Assembly: GCA_964626595.1 (NCBI GenBank)
Contig: CAZVFU010000005.1
Coordinates: forward strand, 6,055-70,054
Source of the DNA: JAWLFI01 sp964626595
GTDB taxonomy: Bacteria; Bacteroidota; Bacteroidia; Chitinophagales; Saprospiraceae
DNA length: 64,000 nt
Direction: 5' to 3'
Part shown: positions 36,401 to 44,406 of the stretch, in pieces
Layout of the letters: each line of letters starts with the position of its first letter
How positions within the stretch are numbered: position 1 is the first letter of the stretch
Position numbers and translations under genes: made by a program
The notes under the pieces: model-generated
What the model was told of the DNA's origin: nothing
Database searches by the model: none
Seen by the model: the letters and a program-made list of their open reading frames with translations, nothing else

Positions 36401-36465
36401 TGCTTATCCGCCGAAATGCATCTCCTCCTCGTCAATTCCAATTTAGTCTACGTTACCTTTGGTAA
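33445..36465 (+). CDS. TonB-dependent receptor with carboxypeptidase-regulatory-like N-terminal domain
   Basis: Outer-membrane receptor for an unknown ligand. Signal peptide MNLALRLYVC...FFAGAQ, then a carboxypeptidase-D-like beta-sandwich at about residues 30-100, a plug with RDITRVLYRMPNVSQ and NGANPLYSTYLIDGMDNNERF, and a 22-stranded barrel ending in FQFSLRYLW. It totals about 1006 residues from the ATG at 33445; an in-frame TTG at 33424 gives seven more. It resembles Oar-like receptors. It is followed after 12 bp by the radical SAM gene, so they are probably cotranscribed. Confidence 0.9.
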   Translation: MNLALRLYVCRFICIHLLIVPFFAGAQSSLTVYLFDRDLDQPISAHSVVLEHAPSGLQLSGLTDNQGIFTFKNLTARANYSLISLESPQYRPDTISNISLRSREEKYLDMGVSSRQSIDLDEIVIKARPSQRINRTNAEVAFELDEKNIQAIPVEGRDITRVLYRMPNVSQATGFYPEAPNVSINGANPLYSTYLIDGMDNNERFLGGQKFPIPTGFTQNITLLTNNYSAEYGLAGNGVLNITTKSGTNEFSGEAFTITRPGAVIDGNTRFPQRDLSGNLVKEGFQRYQAGVGFGGALVEDKTFYYLNVEHTTDLKQNILSSPSLGVSENVNGQNQFTYISGKIDQIWSKKFRSSLRYNEGIVRVENPGGGLTGGVTFPSAGLVQDRLSRHVALKNTYHTNSLSIQTNLQYSRFRWNYGRPLQGGNSPQVTLLDAMEVPAAVLGHPGFVFDQTEHTFQWQQKLMLYVGNHRIKAGGGIIHSRHSLFGGGNPNGNYRVKLSESQQNNLPRGLGSNLSIEDLPSDIEVLNYNVELRPNSFGRNQTVYSLFVEDQFRLNHRMNVTAGLRYDYDKLTEDPNGNGDVNNLAPRLNLNYKLTDKSVLRAGYGMFYDKIIYAVISDALQQNTVSPDYARQVEYLLAQNGLYGDYNIEDVLFNGNLQAGQNQVEFLEGPTAEEVDIPRDLIFSNERRILPPNGLINPVTHQFSIGYQNQLNETTLFFVDLMHNRSYHLFRLRNLNRAAPYDIDPDNVEIRTMAQADAQRLAPVLFDEESGLPYVDVLGERLYGGARNVMLTETAGESRYYAASFNMQKQRGEDDYSFLLNYTLSRLRNNTEDINFRAMDANDFEAEWGPSINDRSHIINGIFTYYLESSWQFTLAALLQSGQPINRIPDATQFGTTDLNGDGSSFGDAYVGNSDRHPGESRNSDRLPWANTFDVSITYEWQLGKNALELRADVFNIFNAQNLSGYSNNATQSNQIQPGSIASGVLIRRNASPPRQFQFSLRYLW

Positions 36466-36477
36466 AAATATACCCTT

Positions 36478-37440
36478 ATGAATCATCCATTTGAACATCT
36501 CGAGTCTGTTTATTGGGTTTTTACACAGCTCTGTAATGACGAATGCGACCATTGCTATAATAGCTCTGGTCCCCAAGGAGAGCGCATATCCCAGGAGGAC
36601 TGCTTCAAAATTATTGATCACTTACCCCCATCTATGGACCGTCTCATACTATCTGGTGGAGAGCCACTGGCGGACCGGAAGAAACTCTACGCCATTTTGG
36701 ATCGCCTGGAGGAGAAGTATCAGGGGGAAGTCGAAATTATGCTCCAGACCAACGGGGACCTATTAAATCCTGAACGCTTAGATACCTTGATCGATAAAGG
36801 TGTGACGCGTTTTGATATTGCGAGTATCGATCGATACCATAAGCATGCAGGTGGCCGACTCATGGAATTAAGCGATCTTTTTGAAGCAGCAGGTGTAGAT
36901 GGTCAGGATTCAGATCCCTTAATTGACAAAGAGAATTATGTGAAAAATAAGAGATTGAGTTGGGGGTATTGGGGCGCCTCCGAAGATATGTGGCTCGGCG
37001 GAAATTGGGCACGTGGCCGGGCTCTGGAAAAGGATAATTGGATGCGCGATCCCGATCATAACTTCTGTGCCATTTTATCCGGCGCTCGAAATTTCCTCGG
37101 TGGGTATGATGACATACCTCAGGAAATTAGCATACAGCTTTGGAAAATTAATCCCTGCTGCCCCGGCACGCTGTTCCCTATGGGTGATGCTCGGAAAGAC
37201 TACATCCCCGATGTCCTCCTAAATGTCAGTAAACATCCTGTCTTTCAGGCACTGCAAAAAGGAGAACCCTGGGAAATGGGAAAACACCTGGGCATTTCTC
37301 GACAGGAAGCCAAAGTAAAAACCCAAGCTGTTGAAAACATTTGTCTGTATTGCGACCAGTTTTTTCAAGAAAATATGCAAGATTGGAATACGGGTACATT
37401 TACACCACTACCTGTAGTTAATCCTTCTTCAGCAGATTAA
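36478..37440 (+). CDS. Radical SAM enzyme with C-terminal cysteine cluster
   Basis: A 320-residue enzyme with the radical SAM motif CNDECDHC (Cys19, Cys23, Cys26), followed by the glycine-rich LSGGEPL and an acceptor region VEIMLQTNGDLL. The C-terminal part has further cysteines in NPCCPGT and ICLYCDQFF, consistent with an auxiliary iron-sulfur cluster of the SPASM/twitch type. The substrate is unknown; the neighbours point to a pathway with the TonB receptor and the DUF2064 transferase. The gap to the receptor is 12 bp. Confidence 0.86.
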   Translation: MNHPFEHLESVYWVFTQLCNDECDHCYNSSGPQGERISQEDCFKIIDHLPPSMDRLILSGGEPLADRKKLYAILDRLEEKYQGEVEIMLQTNGDLLNPERLDTLIDKGVTRFDIASIDRYHKHAGGRLMELSDLFEAAGVDGQDSDPLIDKENYVKNKRLSWGYWGASEDMWLGGNWARGRALEKDNWMRDPDHNFCAILSGARNFLGGYDDIPQEISIQLWKINPCCPGTLFPMGDARKDYIPDVLLNVSKHPVFQALQKGEPWEMGKHLGISRQEAKVKTQAVENICLYCDQFFQENMQDWNTGTFTPLPVVNPSSAD

Positions 37441-37556
37441 CGCAAGTACCATACAAATCTTAGCTCCGCTATTGTGCGCTTTATGTTATACTGAAATGAA
37501 AAAGGAGCTGGTTTCTGTACTTCATTTCTTATATTAGCGTCCCAAATAAGATAATT

Positions 37557-38537
37557 ATGGCAAGAGAAATAGCACTACGAGACGCGATTCGCGAAGGAAT
37601 GTCCGAAGAAATGAGAAATGATGAGAACGTATTTCTCATGGGAGAAGAAGTGGCCGAATATAATGGTGCATATAAGGTAAGTAAGGGAATGTTGGATGAG
37701 TTTGGCGCCCGGCGAGTTATTGATACACCGATAGCCGAATTGGGTTTTGCGGGTATTGGAGTAGGAGCCGCCATGAATGGCCTGCGTCCCATCGTAGAAT
37801 TTATGACCTGGAACTTTGCCGTTTTAGCCTTTGATCAGGTCATCAATAATGCGGCGAAGACTTTGTCCCAATCTGCTGGCGAATTTACATGTCCTATCGT
37901 ATTTCGTGGCCCATCTGGTGCTGCAGGGCAGCTGGCTCAGCAGCACAGTCAGACCTTCGAGAGTTGGTTGGCTAATACTCCGGGACTCAAAGTGGTGTCA
38001 TGCATTGATCCCTATGACGCCAAGGGTCTGATCAAATCTGCGATTCGCGATGAAGATCCCGTTTGTATGATGGAAAGTGAGCAGTTTTACGGTCTCAAGG
38101 GAGATGTGCCGGAAGAGGATTATACCGTGCCCATTGGAAAGGCCGCCATTCGTCGGGAGGGATCCGATGTGACCCTTGTTTCCTACAACAAAATGATGCT
38201 CGAAACATTAGCGGCAGCCGAAGAATTAGCCAAAGAAGGAATTGAAGCCGAAGTGATCGATCTTCGCACGATTCGCCCCCTCGATTACCATACGCTCGTA
38301 GATTCATTGAAAAAAACGAATCGCATGGTCGTAGTAGACGAGTCATGGCCATTTGCCGGAGTATCTAGTGAGATTGCTTACGAGATGCAAAAATATGCTT
38401 TTGATCATCTTGATGCGCCTATAACCCGCATTAATTCTGCTGACACCTCCCTTCCTTACGCACCCACATTGGTTGACGAATATTTGCCTAATCCGGAAAA
38501 AATCATCAAGGGAGTCAAGGAAGTTCTTTATCTATAG
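37557..38537 (+). CDS. pdhB: Pyruvate dehydrogenase E1 component, beta subunit
   Basis: Thiamine-diphosphate-dependent E1 beta subunit that joins the alpha chain to oxidise pyruvate. At 326 residues it has the standard length, with RDAIREGMSEEMRNDENVFLMGEEVAEYNGAYKVSKG-type N-terminus (shown as pieces RDAIREGM and GEEVAEYNG), FMTWNFAVLAFDQVINNAAK and GPSGAAGQLAQQHSQTFE. The alpha subunit is not in the window. Its TAG stop at 38535-38537 lies inside the left end of the inverted-repeat element. Confidence 0.95.
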   Translation: MAREIALRDAIREGMSEEMRNDENVFLMGEEVAEYNGAYKVSKGMLDEFGARRVIDTPIAELGFAGIGVGAAMNGLRPIVEFMTWNFAVLAFDQVINNAAKTLSQSAGEFTCPIVFRGPSGAAGQLAQQHSQTFESWLANTPGLKVVSCIDPYDAKGLIKSAIRDEDPVCMMESEQFYGLKGDVPEEDYTVPIGKAAIRREGSDVTLVSYNKMMLETLAAAEELAKEGIEAEVIDLRTIRPLDYHTLVDSLKKTNRMVVVDESWPFAGVSSEIAYEMQKYAFDHLDAPITRINSADTSLPYAPTLVDEYLPNPEKIIKGVKEVLYL

Positions 38538-38725
38538 GGTGCCTCCGGAAACTGTTTTTTGATGTCAAAATGAAAAAATACCTGCATAAGCATGACGTGA
38601 TGAGGGAGCTTAGCCATAGCTAAGAGACTAAAGAACAACGAAGCTTACGCGCATATTTTACATTTAGACCATTTCGCATGAAATGATCGTTCACACGAAA
38701 GGATAGTTTTCGGATGTACCCTATA
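38533..38725. mobile_element. MITE-like element with 23-bp terminal inverted repeats
   Basis: Left end 38533-38555 and right end 38703-38725 are inverted copies of each other with 19 of 23 bases paired by eye (TATAGGGTxCxTCCGxAAACTxT). The interior is AT-rich, contains a hairpin CTTAGC-CATA-GCTAAG and a second imperfect inverted pair, and has no coding frame. The length of 193 bp, long terminal inverted repeats and absence of a transposase fit a non-autonomous MITE-like element. Flanking target-site duplication is not clear. The left end overlaps the pdhB stop. Confidence 0.55.
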
Positions 38726-38740
38726 TTTTTTTTAATCTTT

Positions 38741-38925
38741 TGGGCGTCTCCCGGCGCCTGGAATGCGCCGGGTCAGGCTGTCCATGGGTTCCGTCCTTCT
38801 GCGAGTATTCAGCACAGGAAAGTGTGCTGAATACTCGCTTCGGACTCGCCTCCCGGTCGCTATCCGACTAAAGTCGGCGCGCCCGATCGCGACCATTCCC
38901 ATCCTTGACGCAAAGGTTTGAGGAA
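38741..38925 (+). repeat. GC-rich interspersed hairpin repeat, copy 3
   Basis: Starts GGGCGTCTCC with an 8-bp perfect hairpin (38750-38757 and 38765-38772) and then GGGTCAGGCT, as in the other copies. Its middle holds a second, unusually long perfect hairpin: 16-bp arms 38801-38816 and 38823-38838 with a 6-nt loop. It ends near CATCCTTGACGCA, like TATCCCTCACGCA of copy 1. Confidence 0.55.
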
Positions 38926-39221
38926 ATTTTCTCCTTTAGTCTGGAATAAATGCCTTTTGGGATTCTATGCCCAAATGAAGTCCTCTCAATAAAGATTTTT
39001 CATCCGAGATGCTAGAAAAATCTTCGTACCTCGCGAAAGCTAGTATCTTACTTCGCTGTCATCATGGGGTTTAACGAGAACCTATTTGCTGTTAACTCCT
39101 CAGTATTGTTTTATACCAACTAAAGGATAATTATAGTTAACTCCGCTTTCGCAAAGCTCAACCAGATTTCCCTCTGATTTTGGGAGCCAGGACCCATTCC
39201 ACTGATTTTATTTAATCTCCC

Positions 39222-39253
39222 TGTGATTAAATGATTGAGATTACTTACATTTG
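39222..39253 (+). promoter_or_regulatory. Candidate promoter of the TonB receptor at 39279
   Basis: TGTG at 39222-39225 (one mismatch to TTTG) is followed after 20 bp by TACATTTG (39246-39253), an exact TAnnTTTG. Transcription would begin about 20 nt before the ATG. Confidence 0.5.
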
Positions 39254-39278
39254 ATCAGGAAACACACACCCAACACCT

Positions 39279-41546
39279 ATGAGAATTATTATTATTGCCT
39301 TTATCCTATTGTGCTCCACATGGGTTTGGGCACAGGATGCCACCATACGAGGAAATGTATATGACTCCGAGAGTGGTGAACCGATCATGTTTGGAAACGT
39401 ATTAGTCCAGGGGACTTCAATAGGCGCTAACACAGACGTAGATGGGTTTTTCTCCATTAAAACGAAGCCCGGAACATACAATATTGTATTTTCTTATCTA
39501 GGATATGACTCTACCTCTGTTGAGGTAACAGTAGAGCCTGGTGATATCGAATATGTTTCAGCAAAATTAGATCCTTCCGGTGTCCAATTATCCACGGTGG
39601 ATGTCTCAGCCAAACGGGATCGTGCTCGCACTGAAGTCCAAATTTCAACTCAGCGTGTTTCACAAGAAGATATTCAATCGCTACCATCTATAGGTGGAGA
39701 TGCGGATATAGCTCAATATCTCCCGGTATTACCTGGTATTATTTTCACCGGCGATCAGGGGGGGCAGCTATATATTCGGGGAGGTTCTCCCGTCCAAAAC
39801 CTGGTTTTGTTAGACGGTATGACCTTGTATAATCCCTTTCACTCCATTGGTTTATTCTCCGTATTTGAAACAGAATTGGTTCAAGATGTAGAAGTCCAAT
39901 CGGCAGCCTTTAGCGCTGAATATGGAGGTCGGGTTTCTGCTGTATTAGATATCAAAACCAAAAGTGGAAATCGTAAGCGATGGGGTGGAAGTGCCGGGGT
40001 AAGCCCATTTCAGGCTAAAGTAGTTGTTGATGGCCCGCTGATCCCGCAAACAGAAGATAGGGAGTCTTCTCTCTCTCTTGTTTTTGCGGCCAAAGAGGCA
40101 CTTATTGATGAGACCGATGATATTTTATACAACTATGCATTTGATTCTGTAGGTCTGCCCTTCAACTACAGAGACTTTTATGGGAAACTTTCCTACATCA
40201 TAGGTAATGGATCCAAAGCGGACCTATTTGGGTTCAATTTCACAGATCAGGTAAATTTTCCCGGTGTGGCCAACTTAGATTGGGATGCTACTGGAGGTGG
40301 TTTGAACTTTAAAGTTATTCCTTCCAGTTCAAGCTTAATTCTTTCGGGGATCATTGCAGCCTCATCCTATGATATTAGCTTGCTTGAAACAGATGGTAAT
40401 CCTCGGAACAGCAGTATAAACACCATAAATGCCAATTTGGATTTTACTTATTACGGAGGCCAAAGTGAATTCAATTATGGCGTAGGGATGAATAGCATAG
40501 GTACAGAATTTCGTTTTCAAAATTTCGCCGGTTTTAATTTTGAGCAGGAAGATTTTAATACTGAACTATCTGGTTATCTAAAATATAAACAACAGATAGG
40601 AGACCTTATTTTGGAGCCCTCTGTACGTTTAATGTACTATTCTTCAATTAATGAAATCACGGTTGAGCCTCGTTTCCGGTTCAAATACAACATCAGTCGA
40701 AACCTTCGATTTAAAGGTGGAGTCGGATACTACACTCAGAACTTATTAAGTACGGTGAATGATCGGGATATTGTCAATTTATTTGTTGGTTTTCTGCTCG
40801 GTCCTAAAGAGGGATTGATTGATCCCGAAACGAATTCGCGCACAGATTCCCGCTTGCAAAAGGCATGGCATTATGTAGCTGGCGTGGAATACGACATAGG
40901 CCGAAATCTTACTTTCAACCTGGAAGGATATCTCAAATCCTTCAATCAAATGATCAATATCAATCGAAACAAATTGTCGGCTAGCGATCCCAATTATGTT
41001 GTCGAAACAGGTGAAGCGTATGGAATGGATTTTAATATGGATTTCAAGAAAGGCAATTGGGATGTCTGGCTGACGTACTCTCTAGCATTTGTGAATCGCT
41101 TTGACGGGGAACAAACTTATCCTACTAATTTTGATCGCCGACACAACTCCAATGTGCTGATTACTTATAAGTTCGGAAATGAAAACAGTTGGGAGGTAAG
41201 TGGAAGATGGAATTTAGGAACTGGGTTTCCCTTTACCCTCACAGAAGGGTTTTATGGACGGTACAATTTTAATGACGGGCTGAATGAAGACTTAACTACG
41301 GGGAACCCTGAACTGGGAATTGTTTTTGACGATCGAATTAATGGTGGGCGTTTACCCACTTACCATCGATTGGATCTATCTTTGAAAAAGACCTGGAAAT
41401 TATCAAAGTATGGCGCTATCGAGTTAAATGTTAGTGCCACAAACGCATATAATCGTCAGAATATTTTCTTCTTTGACCGAGTCGAATACGATCGAGTGGA
41501 TCAATTGCCGATTATGCCTGCAATTGGTATTACTTATAGGTTCTAA
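39279..41546 (+). CDS. TonB-dependent receptor with carboxypeptidase-D-like domain
   Basis: Outer-membrane receptor, 755 residues. Signal peptide 1-18 (VWAQD), a CarboxypepD_reg-like domain at 20-105 with ATIRGNVYDSESGEPI and GFFSIKTKPGTYNI, a plug with DIAQYLPVLPGI, and LYIRGGSPVQNLVLLDGMTLYNPFH, and a barrel ending in GITYRF. It is shorter than SusC (about 1000 residues) and has no SusD partner, so its ligand is unknown. It stands alone with its own promoter. Confidence 0.92.
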   Translation: MRIIIIAFILLCSTWVWAQDATIRGNVYDSESGEPIMFGNVLVQGTSIGANTDVDGFFSIKTKPGTYNIVFSYLGYDSTSVEVTVEPGDIEYVSAKLDPSGVQLSTVDVSAKRDRARTEVQISTQRVSQEDIQSLPSIGGDADIAQYLPVLPGIIFTGDQGGQLYIRGGSPVQNLVLLDGMTLYNPFHSIGLFSVFETELVQDVEVQSAAFSAEYGGRVSAVLDIKTKSGNRKRWGGSAGVSPFQAKVVVDGPLIPQTEDRESSLSLVFAAKEALIDETDDILYNYAFDSVGLPFNYRDFYGKLSYIIGNGSKADLFGFNFTDQVNFPGVANLDWDATGGGLNFKVIPSSSSLILSGIIAASSYDISLLETDGNPRNSSINTINANLDFTYYGGQSEFNYGVGMNSIGTEFRFQNFAGFNFEQEDFNTELSGYLKYKQQIGDLILEPSVRLMYYSSINEITVEPRFRFKYNISRNLRFKGGVGYYTQNLLSTVNDRDIVNLFVGFLLGPKEGLIDPETNSRTDSRLQKAWHYVAGVEYDIGRNLTFNLEGYLKSFNQMININRNKLSASDPNYVVETGEAYGMDFNMDFKKGNWDVWLTYSLAFVNRFDGEQTYPTNFDRRHNSNVLITYKFGNENSWEVSGRWNLGTGFPFTLTEGFYGRYNFNDGLNEDLTTGNPELGIVFDDRINGGRLPTYHRLDLSLKKTWKLSKYGAIELNVSATNAYNRQNIFFFDRVEYDRVDQLPIMPAIGITYRF

Positions 41547-41741
41547 AGTGCGATTTTTAATATCTGAGTACAGAATTTGATAGCGTAGGCTTTTATTCTA
41601 TTCCAATGCTAGAGGATAAAAGTCTCACTGGTGTTGCGAGAGCCTCAGAGTATGTTTAAGATTCGTGTAGACCAGGGAAATTCACGTCGATGTCTATCTG
41701 ATTTCATGGCATGGGGTTGTGAGTTGCAATTTCGAGTATAT

Positions 41742-41771
41742 AAAAAAAGGCCGGATTCACATCCGGCCTTT
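41742..41771 (-). terminator. Rho-independent terminator of the AT-hook gene
   Basis: On the minus strand an 8-bp perfect stem (41749-41756 and 41761-41768, loop of 4) is followed by T7 at 41742-41748, 26 bp after the stop of the gene ending at 41797. Confidence 0.85.
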
Positions 41772-41796
41772 ACTATTGTGGCTATTAAAAATTCGA

Positions 41797-42432
41797 TTAA
41801 TTTCTTTTAAACTCTTTTTTCACTTTTCCTTTTGTGTCAACCATACCTTCCGTCGCGTAGGCATTTCCTCGCCCATCATAATCCACCTTTTTAAGAATGG
41901 GTTTTCGATTCACCAATTTGTGAATGGTTCTGCTAATCATAAGACGAGACTCTTTTTCTCCTGCTTTCTTACCCAAGGGCGAATTCATGGCCACTTCAAG
42001 TAATTCTGAATTAATGAGTGGCTGCTTTGCCTCATGGATGCCTTTGATCATGATTTGATCCCATTCTCCCAATTCATGTTTTTCCCCATTCTGAGTCGTG
42101 TAAGTGAAAGTATGTGACCCTTTAGGTGGCCTCCCTGGTCCGCGACCTGAAGTCTTTTTCTTATTTGACTTCGTTTTTTTCTTCGGTTTTGCTTTTCTCT
42201 TCGAGCCCAGAGTTGATTTTTTGGCCTCTGAACTTGGTTTCGACACCACAGAAGATTTAGCCAAGTCCACGACATTTGCTATTTCATTCGAATCCAAATC
42301 CGTAAGGGATTTAGATAATGAATTAATTTGATCAGTTATTCGATCTACCTGATACAAAAGTTGTCTTAATTCTGACTGATATTGTGTAATCAGTTTCCTT
42401 TTTTCGAATTCAGTTAATGTTATTTTCCCCAT
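41797..42432 (-). CDS. AT-hook DNA-binding protein with basic linker and winged-helix-like end
   Basis: A 211-residue cytoplasmic protein. Residues 1-60 look like a helical coiled-coil segment, the middle is a Lys-rich linker (KAKPKKKTKSNKKK), and it has the AT-hook core GRGPGRPPKG, which binds the minor groove of AT-rich DNA. The C-terminal 90 residues (LINSELLEVAMNSP...SRTIHKLV) look like a helix-turn-helix or winged-helix unit. A nucleoid or regulatory role is inferred. It stands alone with a strong terminator. Confidence 0.75.
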   Translation of the reverse strand: MGKITLTEFEKRKLITQYQSELRQLLYQVDRITDQINSLSKSLTDLDSNEIANVVDLAKSSVVSKPSSEAKKSTLGSKRKAKPKKKTKSNKKKTSGRGPGRPPKGSHTFTYTTQNGEKHELGEWDQIMIKGIHEAKQPLINSELLEVAMNSPLGKKAGEKESRLMISRTIHKLVNRKPILKKVDYDGRGNAYATEGMVDTKGKVKKEFKRN

Positions 42433-42551
42433 TTTTTTTATTTTGTTTGTATAAAGAGCGAATATAACATTTGTTTATTAATAATTGTTTTGCTTTGCGG
42501 GTTCTATTTTTTGAATCTCCAGTATGAGTTTTATCATCCATTTAGCATCTG

Positions 42552-42619
42552 AAGTGCTTTAAATGTATAGTAATATATTTCAGTTAGACTAGGTATAAAG
42601 TACTCACTATAAAGCACTT
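42552..42619. repeat. Inverted repeat upstream of folD
   Basis: A 10-bp pair AAGTGCTTTA (42552-42561) and TAAAGCACTT (42610-42619) is separated by 48 bp, 80 bp before the folD start. The distance is more like two operator half-sites or one large loop than a terminator; no T-run follows. Confidence 0.35.
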
Positions 42620-42698
42620 TAATGAAGTGAAGTAGAAAATATAATGTAGGATATCAGGGTTTAAGTCAATGAGTTTACAGATATTTGCAAAAAAAACA

Positions 42699-43580
42699 AT
42701 GATTCTATTAGATGGCAAGCTAACATCGCAGAAAATTGTTCAGGATATTAAAAGTGAGGTTCAACAGCTGGCTGCAGACAACGAACGTCCACCCCATTTG
42801 GGTGCTATACTCGTAGGAGAGAATCCGGCAAGTCGTGTGTATGTTCGAAATAAAATTCGAATGTGTGATGAGGTCGGTTTCGATTCTACTGTCATTCGCT
42901 TACCCGCTCAAACTCAGGAGTCCGAATTGCTTGAAAAAGTCAATGCCTGGAATCGAGATGATTCATTAGATGGTTATATTGTCCAGCTGCCACTCCCTGA
43001 TCATATTCGCGCGGATAGAATAAACTTAGCCATTGCTCCTAAAAAGGATGTGGACGGATTTCACCCACATAATGTAGGTCGAATGAGTTTAGGTCTACCT
43101 GCCTATTTGCCAGCTACACCTCAAGGCATTTTGACTCTTTTAGAACATTATCAAATCAAATTAGAAGGAAAACGGGTAGCTGTCTTAGGACGGTCTAATA
43201 TTGTTGGTCGCCCGATAAGTATTCTATTATCCCAAAATCGACCGGTCGGAAATGCTACCGTAACGGTATTGCACAGTAGATCCAAAGACACTCATTCTGA
43301 GTTGAAAAAAGCTGATGTTATTATAGCCGCCATCGGATCCCCTAATTTTGTGACAGTCGATATGGTAAAAGAGGGGGCAATTGTTATTGATGTAGGTATT
43401 AATCGTGTTGAGGATTCGTCTCGGAAAAAGGGTTACCGCTTATGCGGGGATGTGGACTTTAATAGTGTAAAGGGAAAGGTAGATTATATTACACCTGTTC
43501 CTGGAGGGGTTGGGCCGATGACCGTTGTTTCGCTGCTCATTAACACCTTGAAAGCAGCTAAAAAAGAGGTATATGGTTAA
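42699..43580 (+). CDS. folD: Methylenetetrahydrofolate dehydrogenase / methenyltetrahydrofolate cyclohydrolase
   Basis: Bifunctional folate enzyme that interconverts methylene-, methenyl- and 10-formyl-tetrahydrofolate with NADP. From the ATG at 42699 (MILLDGKLTSQKIV) it has 293 residues, the usual length; an upstream ATG at 42669 would add ten. Motifs are SRVYVRNKIRMC with the catalytic Lys, VQLPLPDHI, GRSNIVGRPIS and PVPGGVGPMT. It overlaps prmA by 8 bp. Confidence 0.95.
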   Translation: MILLDGKLTSQKIVQDIKSEVQQLAADNERPPHLGAILVGENPASRVYVRNKIRMCDEVGFDSTVIRLPAQTQESELLEKVNAWNRDDSLDGYIVQLPLPDHIRADRINLAIAPKKDVDGFHPHNVGRMSLGLPAYLPATPQGILTLLEHYQIKLEGKRVAVLGRSNIVGRPISILLSQNRPVGNATVTVLHSRSKDTHSELKKADVIIAAIGSPNFVTVDMVKEGAIVIDVGINRVEDSSRKKGYRLCGDVDFNSVKGKVDYITPVPGGVGPMTVVSLLINTLKAAKKEVYG

Positions 43581-44406
43581 GTCGATTCCCACAGTTAAAT
43601 TGAGTATCTCCAGTGATAAAATTGATTCTGACGTATCTTATTTTTTGAATCAGTTTCCATTTTTGGGCTTAGAAGAGCAAAGTGAGACCTGGATATGGTA
43701 TTGGGAGGTGGAAAGCTGGGAAAACCATGGGAATGATGTTCAGGAATATTTAAATCGGAAAAAAATCATATTCGAATCTGAGTATTTGGAGGGGGAAAAT
43801 TGGAATGCGAATTGGGAGAAAAGTTTTTCTCCGGTATTTATCGATTCATTTTGTCAAATCCGAGCTCACTTTCACAATCCTCTGGATGGGTTCGAACATG
43901 ATATAGTCATAGATCCCAAGATGGCTTTTGGAACCGGGCATCACGATACCACTTATCAAATGATGGCTGCAATGGCCTTGCTGAATTTTAAGAACAGTTC
44001 GATTGTGGACCTGGGCACGGGCACAGGAGTTCTGGCTATCCTGGCAGAAAAAATGGGAGCATCTAATATTATTGCCATCGATAACGACCCGTCTGCTATT
44101 GAAAATTCAATAGAAAACGCAAAACTCAATTCGTGTAATAATATTGATATTCGGTTAGGAGATGTTTCTGTAGTGATGGATGAGATCGCAAAGTCTGATA
44201 TTCTGCTTGCTAACATTAATCGGAATGTTCTATTAGAATTGGAACCTGTTCTCGCTTCTGCGGCTAAGCATGGCACAGAGTTAGTTTTAAGTGGCATACT
44301 CAGGAAAGATAAACAACTTATTCTCGATCAATATGCCAATCACTGGCAGCCACAGATCCACAGCCAAAAAGGGGACTGGGTCTGTATATATGGTAAGAAA
44401 TCATAA
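43573..44406 (+). CDS. prmA: Ribosomal protein L11 methyltransferase
   Basis: S-adenosylmethionine-dependent enzyme that methylates ribosomal protein L11. The 277-residue protein ends in a Rossmann methyltransferase domain with DLGTGTGVLAI and the PrmA signature DPKMAFGTGHHDTT just before it, and LLANINRNVLLEL as the acidic-loop motif. Its start overlaps the folD end by 8 bp, so the two form an operon ended by the terminator at 44478. Confidence 0.95.
   Translation: MVKSIPTVKLSISSDKIDSDVSYFLNQFPFLGLEEQSETWIWYWEVESWENHGNDVQEYLNRKKIIFESEYLEGENWNANWEKSFSPVFIDSFCQIRAHFHNPLDGFEHDIVIDPKMAFGTGHHDTTYQMMAAMALLNFKNSSIVDLGTGTGVLAILAEKMGASNIIAIDNDPSAIENSIENAKLNSCNNIDIRLGDVSVVMDEIAKSDILLANINRNVLLELEPVLASAAKHGTELVLSGILRKDKQLILDQYANHWQPQIHSQKGDWVCIYGKKS

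Larger units (their letters stand above)
38538..39278. other. Repeat-rich 740-bp intergenic gap
   Basis: Between pdhB and the second TonB receptor there is no gene. In order it holds the MITE-like element (to 38725), the GC-rich hairpin repeat (38741-38925), and an AT-rich stretch with a 10-bp inverted pair (38992-39001 and 39015-39024) and an 8-bp hairpin (39210-39217 and 39225-39232), then the candidate promoter at 39222-39253. Confidence 0.7.

Noticed and set aside
38801..38838. Long perfect hairpin as transcription terminator
   Set aside because: There is no T-run on either side, and it sits inside a repeat copy.
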